A stretch of DNA of 64,000 bases, taken from contig JALMQS010000055.1 of the NCBI GenBank assembly GCA_024734495.1, positions 12,296,552-12,360,551 of the forward strand. Reading direction: 5' to 3'. Each line of letters begins with the position of its first letter. Position 1 is the stretch's first letter. Below the pieces are notes generated by a model. The model saw only the letters and a list, made by a program, of their open reading frames with translations. It made no database searches and had not been told where the DNA came from. The stretch comes from Forficula auricularia (Eukaryota; Arthropoda; Insecta; Dermaptera; Forficulidae). The translations under genes were made by a program, and so were the position numbers. Shown here piece by piece: positions 52,095 to 61,000 of this stretch.

Positions 52095-55000
52095 GTATGT
52101 TTAAATAAATCTTAAAAAAAGAAATGGTGTATAATAATATTTTTTTGTCTCTTTATAGCTTGGAAAAATAAAATTCAATAAATCTCAAGTTTTTGAAAAA
52201 TCGAATAATATATGCCAATTAACAGATCGTGCTCTGCCTTGGATCGGGGGTTCTGTGAATGTACTTGACCCGCCTAGTATGTACCCGAGTACATATTCAC
52301 GTAAAGAATTCCCTGAAATGCCCGCTTGGATTACGTTCGATAAGCAAGTACATAATCATTTTAATTTTCATATAATTAGTTTTTCATATTAAATAGTATT
52401 TCTTAGAAATATTATTAATAATTACTATTTAATTAAATTATATTTATTAATAAAATCTATACAAACTGTTGAAATACTATTTTTCTTACTTTTCCACGTA
52501 GTATAGAGAAGTGTTTTAATCATGCAAGAAAAATAACTGTTCTTGCTTAATATCTCAAAAAAGATTTAAAACTACATGCTTAATATCTCAAAATAAGCTG
52601 ACGTGTTCTGATGTGGCCATCCACTTGACTTTACCATACAACCTGGCCCCTCACTTATATTTAATATTTAATAAAATTATTTATAATCATGTAGGGAAGG
52701 GGGTTAGTTTTTCCATTTTTAGACTCCTGGGGGCCCACTGATTATATATACAAAATTTGGTTGAGTTTGGTTCAAGAGCCTATATTTTCAATTTTTGACC
52801 CTACACTCCTCCCCATTTTGGGCGGTTAGTTTTTGCATTTTTAGAGTTCTGGGATTCCTCTGATTATGTATACAAAGTTTGCTCAAATGGCCTAGAATTT
52901 TAATTTTTAACCCCCCTCCACCCCCCTTAATTTTGGGTCGATATGCATCAAAATCTAATTAGCTCTTAATCTCAATGGACCAAAACTAAGTGTGAAATTT
53001 GGTTTCGATATTCACTCTAGTTTTTGAGCTAGCTCGTCCACAAAAATTTGGTAACGCACAGACTAACAGACAGAATAACAACCAGACAGACTAACTAACA
53101 GACATTTTGACAAAACAATTATTATCTCGAAAAATATAATTTTTTCGATGTTCACTTATTAGTACTTTTTTGTAGAGCGAAATGCCATGGTTTCGCTCAA
53201 TTTTTTTAATCAAAATAGTTGCATCCGTTTTTGAGATATTTCGAAAAAAAGAAGGAAAAAAAGTACTTTTTTCATGCACGATTACAATACTTGACCATAC
53301 CCTCTATGGTAAAGTAAAAGATTTAAAACTACTAATTACTCTTATGAAATGGTGTTATTTCATTCAGATTTCAGAGAAGTCGATTGGGGAAGGCAAGGTG
53401 TCTATACTCCTGGGGCCTGAGTCGTTTAAAATATTTTTAACTTAATACTTTTATACCTAGTATTTTTAAATTTTAGCTTACCTTTTTGTTAAAAAATATT
53501 TATATAAAAAATAAATTTTAATAATAATTTAATGAGAGGCGGGAGGATCGATAAAAATTAACCCAGGTTAAAGGTGACAATCAAAGAATGTGTCTTCTAG
53601 TGGAAAAATGATTTTTTAATTTATTTATAAAGAGACTATAGTTTCGACTACATCAAATATACTTTACTATGCATCAATTCCTGTGAATCAATCGTAATAG
53701 ACTGATGGAGAGGGCAAAGTCCTCGAAACTATAGTCTCTTTATAAATAAATTTAAAATTTAATTTTCCAGCAGAAGACACACTCTTTTATTGTTTCCTTT
53801 AATTTATAAAAATTCTGCTACTCTCGGCAAAGAGAAACATTCAATTTAATTAACCTGGGTCTTGGATAAACTCTTACCGGTCCTGTGCAAGATATAATGA
53901 AACTACTATAAATAATAATAATAATAGCAATAAAAATTGCCCACCTAATCTTAATAGTATATTTTATAATTGAAGGATTTGCTGCAAAAAGGAGGTAGCT
54001 CCATCCTATTGATGTTGGGAGATATTAACACTATCTTGTGCAAAAAAAGCTTTTGTTTGGTACAAGAAGGATGTAGCTCCAATCGTTATTTCAAGCGTTG
54101 CTCAACAAATGGAGCTGCCCGTCATTTTGAATTTTGTCGTCGTTTTGAATTTTTTAAACATTTTTTTTGGTTTCCCAAAAACTGAAAAAATTGGAGCTAC
54201 CTCCTTTTTGCAGCAAACCCTTCAATTGTTATTCTAAAGCTGAGATAATTTTTTTCGTAAGTGAATGGTTTAATTAGAAAGCTGAAACTTAGCAGAAAGG
54301 TGTGCCTTTATTATATTAATATAAGCTGGTGAGCCAAGTTTCAGCTTATTAGCTACAACCATTCGATAGCTTCGTATATAATAATTCGAATTTTCTAATT
54401 TTCTGCATTTTTCATTCCCATTCTGGGTTTTGAGAAGTAAAACAATTTTGACCAGAGGAACGTTCTTAATTATATCTTTTTTTCATTCTCTTGGTCCAGA
54501 CTTAAGACCCAGCAGACTCCAATATCTTCAACCATTTACCAGATATATATCTTGTCCAAAAGCGCGATCAAAACAATTCTCATTAATGTGTTAATTATTC
54601 TTTAATATATTAATGAGAAAATTATAAACTTAATTATATCTGTTTTTGAGTTATCCTGAGTATATGGTAGTTATTAAGATAATCTTGAAAATTATTTTTA
54701 TCTCCGTTTAAAATTTTGAAGCTAATGTCTCATTCTCCGGATACTGACTGAGGGTTTGCTTCGCGAGGCCAGCCCCTTGAGGCAAATGCCTGGTCGGTCT
54801 ACTGGTAGGTGCCTCGAGCAAGGCAAAAGTGCCCGTTGCCTCGTCTGACTCTGCCTCGGCCTGATCCATCGGTTGTCGGTTTTTGTGAATGCTCAAAGGC
54901 GCCTCGGGTCGTTTCCTGCGTTCACACAGGACGGTTCTGCGGCAAACGCCCGAGGCTGCCTCGCGAGGCTGCTCGCTCAGTCAGTATCCGGCTATTAGAG

Positions 55001-58000
55001 AATCTTTTTGTTTGTTCCGGAAAACGAAATAATTCTATATTTTATTCTTTAATCTAGATTCTTCGTTTTACTGCATATTTTCAAGAGACCCTTCAAGAGG
55101 ATCCATATTCTCCATTTCGGATACGTATAGTTAATATTTTATTTTTCTTAGCCGATGGCACTGTGAAAATAATTGAACCGCATCAAGAAAATAGTGGCGG
55201 AACTCAAGGTAATAATCATTTATTTTTTTAAATATTTAAAATTCAATTAAATTGAAAGTTTCTTTTTGCCGAGAGTAGCAGAAATTTTATAAATTAAAGG
55301 GACAATAAAAAAGTGTGTCTTCTGGTTGAAAAATAATTTTTTTAATTGATTTATAACGAGACTATAGTTTCAAGGGCTTTGCCCTCTTCATCAGTCTATT
55401 ACAATTGAATTTCATACATTAATTCCTGTGAATCAATTGTAATAGACTGATGAAGAGGCAAAGCCTTTGAAACTATTTAGTCTCCTTATAAATAAATTAA
55501 AAATTTATAATTCCAGCAGAAGACACACTCTTTTATTGTCTTCTTCATTTAAAGTTATCAAATTCATTTGTTATTTGTTGTTGATAAGAAGAGAGTAAAT
55601 GAATTTGTGAAATTTTGTCATGTTTTTAATTCAAGATCTTTCTAAACACCGTCAGTAAAATGGCCATTTTTAATCTTAAAATATTTAGTGAAATTTAAAA
55701 TTTTGAAAAAATTACTAAAAATCATTAAAGTTAAATTGAAAGTTTTTTGGCGAGAGTAGCAGAATTTTAAAAATTGAAGGAGATAATAAAAGAGTATGTC
55801 TTCTGCTGGAATTATAAATTTTTAATTTATTTATATATAACGAGACTATAGTTTCAAGGGCTTTGCCCTCTCCATCGGTCTATTACAATTGATGTGAATC
55901 AATTTTGTAATAGACTGATGAAGAGGACAAAGCCCTCGAAACTATAGCCTCGTTATAAATCAATTAAAAAAATTATTTTTCCAGCAAAAGACAATTCTCT
56001 TTTATTGTCTTCTTTAAAATGCAATTGATAAAAAAAAAACTGCCAAATGTGACTATGATATTTTTTTATAATCATCTCTAGAATATAAAATATACCGACC
56101 AATTGCAGGAACCTTAAAAATCGAATTGCTTATATACTTGACGTCTAATTAAAATTCTTTTAATTAGCAATTCTATGTAATCAATTTTACTTGCAAAAAT
56201 TATTATAGGAGTTTTCTTTGTCAATTTATAAGTATTAATTAATTACATTGGCAAAGCAAAGGTTTTCTAAGTTGTTTCTTTAAACTTTAAGAAATGAGCT
56301 GCTTACATAGCTCAGCAATAGAAAGATAAAACAACTGATAAAGAAATCAACTATGAATAATATAGAAACCAGCTGGTGCGTATGCACTTCACTACGCGAA
56401 TTTCACTTATTTCTTTCTTTTAAATTAGAAAATAACACATTGATTAAACATTTTATTAAATGATTAGTATTAAAATAAGTGCAGGTAGAATGGACAATAT
56501 AATTTTGGGTAGTTAGTTTTTGCATTTTTAGTCTTCTGGGAGCCCACTGATTATGTATACAAAATTTGGTTGTGTTTGGTCCAAGGGCCTAGATTTTTAT
56601 TTTTTGACCCTCCCCAGTGATGGATTTAGGCCTAGGCCCGTGAGGTCCGGCCCTAGGGCTGAAAAATTAGAGGGGCGGAAAAAAGACAGAGATAATTCAA
56701 ATTCAAAATTGATTTGGATTTGTTTTATTATACTCTAAATGGATGGAAAGTTTTTAGTTATTATGGAATTTAGTTTTAGTTTGCAGTATACCTACCATAA
56801 TCTTAATCTTTTAATTTATCAAAATTTGCCTTTATTTAAAATCTCTTTCGCATAAAGATCTATCACATTTTGAAGAGGAATAAAAAATGAAAAAATTTAA
56901 CTAGAAAAAACTGAATATATTTTTGAAAAGAACATAAAATAAATCTTTTTTTAATGTGTTTTAAACATTATATCAGACGAAAAATGGGAAGGGGGGTCAA
57001 AAATGAAAATTTTAGCCCTTTCGACCAATCTCAACCAAATTTTGTATACATATTCTGAGGACTCCAAGAAGGCTAGAAATGCAAAAACTAACCAGCCAAA
57101 ATTGGGGGAGGGTTAAAAATGAAAATTCTAACCTTGTCGACCAAACTATGTATACACAATTTGGTTACTTTTTGCATTTCTAGCCTTCTGAGGGTCCACA
57201 GAATATGTATGCAAAATTTGGTTGAGTTTGGTCAAAAGGGCTAGAATTTTCATTTTTGACTGCCCCGCCCCCCCCCGCCTTTTGATAATGTTTAAAACAC
57301 ATTAAAAAACAATTATTTTATGTTCTTTTCAAAAATATATTCAGTTTTTTTTCTAGTTAAATTTTTTATTTTTTCTACCTCTTCAAAATATGGTAGATCT
57401 TTTTTCCCCACCCTGTATAACTCACACTCTATGGTAAAAAATTTTTTTTTTTTATTTTGCACCTCACATTAAATTTGACCCTCTCTAAAATAATCATTCG
57501 ATTCAAATTGTAATACGATTTTTGATTTCGGGGAAAATCTTTACATAGAACTTCTAAATTTCAAGTTTATATCTTATTTAGTTTAAGATCTTCAATGGTC
57601 CGACAAACAGACAAATGAACAGGCAGACAGACATTGTAATGACACTAATAGCTTTATTTTTATACGGAACTCAAAAAATTGAAATTTATTTATTTATTTT
57701 ATTTTTAAGTAGGTACAGACATTAAAATAAAAGTATCTGATAAATATAATTGGACTAATAAGTATCAAAGTTTCAATATTAGTATCTAAGTATATGAATA
57801 TTATTAATTCATTATAATTAAATACATGGTACTTGAAATATATACTATCTATTACTACTCAAGAGTTCTTATATTGCATTTCATGAATTTTCTGTCGGAA
57901 ATTCATTTTGGCTTTTGATAATATTTATTTTATCTAAATCAAGAGTCAAATTATGACATTCGATTCAATAAATATTTAAATTAATATTATACTATTTTTA

Positions 58001-61000
58001 TCTCTAAGCTTTACTTTTGTCTTATTCATAGGAATGTCGATTAATTATTTCAAACAAATGTTAGAACAAATGATTTGAGACAGTAGTTAAGGTTGCATAC
58101 CTTGATCCTCGCAGGCGTAGCCATGAAAATGCCAACAAGTAGATAATATTCTCTTATTTGATACCCTATATATTCTTTTTATTAATATAAGAATAATTTC
58201 AATTCTTCCTTCAAAATTTTTATAAAAATTATCTATTTATTTATTAAATTAAGCAGGGAATTTTTTATGGCTTCGGGAATAAAGCCCATTTAGCCACTGT
58301 ACAAGAGCTAATTTATATTTAATACTAGCTTCAAGGCCCGTCTTCGGTGGGCCTTTTGCTAACCAAGGGACTTTTTTATATACACCCTCCGGACCCCCAC
58401 GTGCCTGTTTTATTGATATTTTATACACGTGTAAAGAACACTTTCATATATCAACTCTTGTGAATTAATTGTAATAGATTGATGAAGAGGACAAAGTATA
58501 TCTCATTATGAATGAATTTAAAAAATTTATTTTTCCAGCATAAGACAATATTTTATTATCCCCTTCTGCTACTCAATTATTCGGCAAAAAGAACCTTTCA
58601 ACTTAAATTAAAATAAAGTTTTTGTCTTGTAAAAATTCAATAAATAAGGTAAAAATCGTCATTTGGGGAGAATTATCCAATTAAAAAATTAAAAATAATA
58701 AACTTTTAAAGTTTATTATTAGATTATAGAAAATTTAGGTTTAATTAGGCCAAGGGCGGATCCAGGAATTTTTTATGGGGGGGGGGGGAGAATGTATATA
58801 AAGTGCCCGATGTATATAAGCTCTACTTTTTATCTCGAAAGTGTGTCGCTTCAATAGGCTGAAATTTCTTAGATTTCAAAACAATATTACAATTGGTTTT
58901 CAAATGATTTTGTTTTCTTTAAAGAATTCTACGGGTTAATTGAATTTTGGTTTTAATCTTTAAAATATATTTTTAAAGAAATTCCAAAAGCTAATTAATT
59001 CCTTTCAGTTAGTTTAGTTAATATAGTTTCAATAATCCTTTATAATTAACTTTGAAATAAATAAATAATATTGAAATGAATGAATGAGCTCGAATACAAA
59101 AGCCAAAAGGCTTAGTTCTTTTGAAATAGCTGAGGGTCTTAAATACAATAGAAAAAAGATGAGGTGAGATTCCCAAGGGTATTTTTAAGAAAAATGATTT
59201 TAAAAAACATATTTTATTTTAAATTAAATATTTTTCATCTATATATATAATCAAAAGCTTGGCTTAAACTTTTTTATTTTTTTCTACCCTATTAAAGACG
59301 GTTTTCAGAATTTTTTTCAAATTTTTTCACCCAACTCAAAAGAAGTTAGGAATTTTTGAAAAAATAGCTTTTTTTAAATAATCATAACTTTTTTAAAAAT
59401 TTAGTTATCATGACGATTTTTTTTTTAATTTTTGGTTTTAAATGTACTTTAAAAAATAGAGAGTTTTTTAAATCTTTGTTGCAGTATTAAATTCTTCTTC
59501 AACGATAATGGGGTTAGAACTATTAAGAATGAATGACACTCAAAAATCTTACAAACAGGGCCGCCAACACTTGTTTTTTTTTGTTAGTTTAGTTCTTTTA
59601 TTGTTTGGCAAGCTATGTGTTGGCTAACCTGAAATTTTTTTAGTTTTTCCTGAATTTTCCAATTTTCCGGGCAACTTTTCCATTTTTTTTTTTTTACGTA
59701 TTTACCTGAATTGGACTATTACGAACATTAAAAAAAAATAGCCAAATCGGTCAAGGCATTTGAGAGATCTACGCTTACAAAGAAACAGAAATTTATTTTT
59801 ATTATATAGAAGAATATAGATATATGCTTATATGTGTCTCTGCGTGCCTGTGTGTACACGTGTTCAGTCTAATGTTGGGGTGAGATTATAGCAAAACAAA
59901 TTTTTGCATTCTGTAATGTTTTACAAATAAAGGACATACAACGTTATTTCAACAATAATGAACTAAAGGAAAGAAAGAATTTTAGTTTACATTGTCAATT
60001 TAATGTATTACAGTTTAGATTATTCATTGTATTGATTACTCAGAATAATTCGTAGACAATTGAATAAATATCGTGAAAGTGAATGACCCTACTTACAAAT
60101 GAATATTCATTCAATTTACTCTTCATACTTTATATAATATATATATATATATATATTTACAGGGTGTTTCAGGAGGAATAGTAAATATTTTAGGGGGTGG
60201 TAGTAGAGACGAATTGCAATAAAAAATGCCATATAACATGTGTCCAATTTTTATTGAGTTCAGAGATACAGCTGAGTTCAATGTATTTTCGTTTCCTGTC
60301 TTGGTATACCAGTTGCTATGGGCGTTTTATCGAATGTCAGCAGTATAGTGTTGATGTTCAAGTTGTGAAGTTGTGCTTTAGTTTACATTGAAGTTTCACA
60401 TTGTGATTTGTTGGTCAAGTCTATTGTACTGTAACATGTAAACATGCCGCACGTATTCACACATGCTGGGTATGCCGATATTGGGTTACATACTAATAGC
60501 TGTATATAAATAAAAATTGGACACATGTTAACATATATGGCATTTTTTATTGCAATTCGTCTATACTACCACCTCCTAAAATATTTACAATTCCTCCTGA
60601 AACACACTGTATATATATATGTATATCCAATAGGCGTATATTTTTACTTTACCAAACAGGGTATGGTCAAGTATTGTAATCGTGCATGAAAAGTGTTTTT
60701 TTTCCTTCTTTTTTTTCGAAATATCTCAAAAACGGCTGAAACTATTTTGATTAAAAAAATTGAGCGAAACCATGGCATTTCGCTCTACAAAAAATCTCTA
60801 ATAAAAATTATATTTTTCGAGATAATAATTGTTTTGTCAAAATGTCTGTTAGTTAGTCTGGTTGTCTGTTAGCCTGTGCGTTACCAAATTATTGTGGATG
60901 AGCTAGCTCAAAAACTAGTGTGAATATCGAAACCAAATTTCACACGTAGTTTTGGTCCATTGAGATTAAGAGCTGATTAGATTTTGGTGCATATCGACCC

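Larger units (their letters stand above)
52348..55057. other. EFHC1-like intron 2
   Basis: Repeat-filled: (CAGA)-containing repeat 52690-53310, family A element 53569-53848, MITE 53970-54228, GC-rich MITE 54728-54996. No exon, consistent with the exon 2/3 phase. Confidence 0.7.
55248..55552. mobile_element. Hammerhead-like palindromic element, family A copy 4
   Basis: Here the longer end (AATTGAAAGTTTCTTTTTGC) is at the left, so it is inserted opposite to copies 1-3. The left-arm core is intact and the right-arm core has an enlarged stem III loop. Starts about 40 bp after EFHC1-like exon 3. Confidence 0.75.
55728..56017. mobile_element. Hammerhead-like palindromic element, family A copy 5
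   Basis: Same layout and orientation as copy 4. The left-arm core reads CCGATGG and the right-arm core ends TATAGCC rather than TATAGTC, so both are damaged. No clear duplication. Confidence 0.7.
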
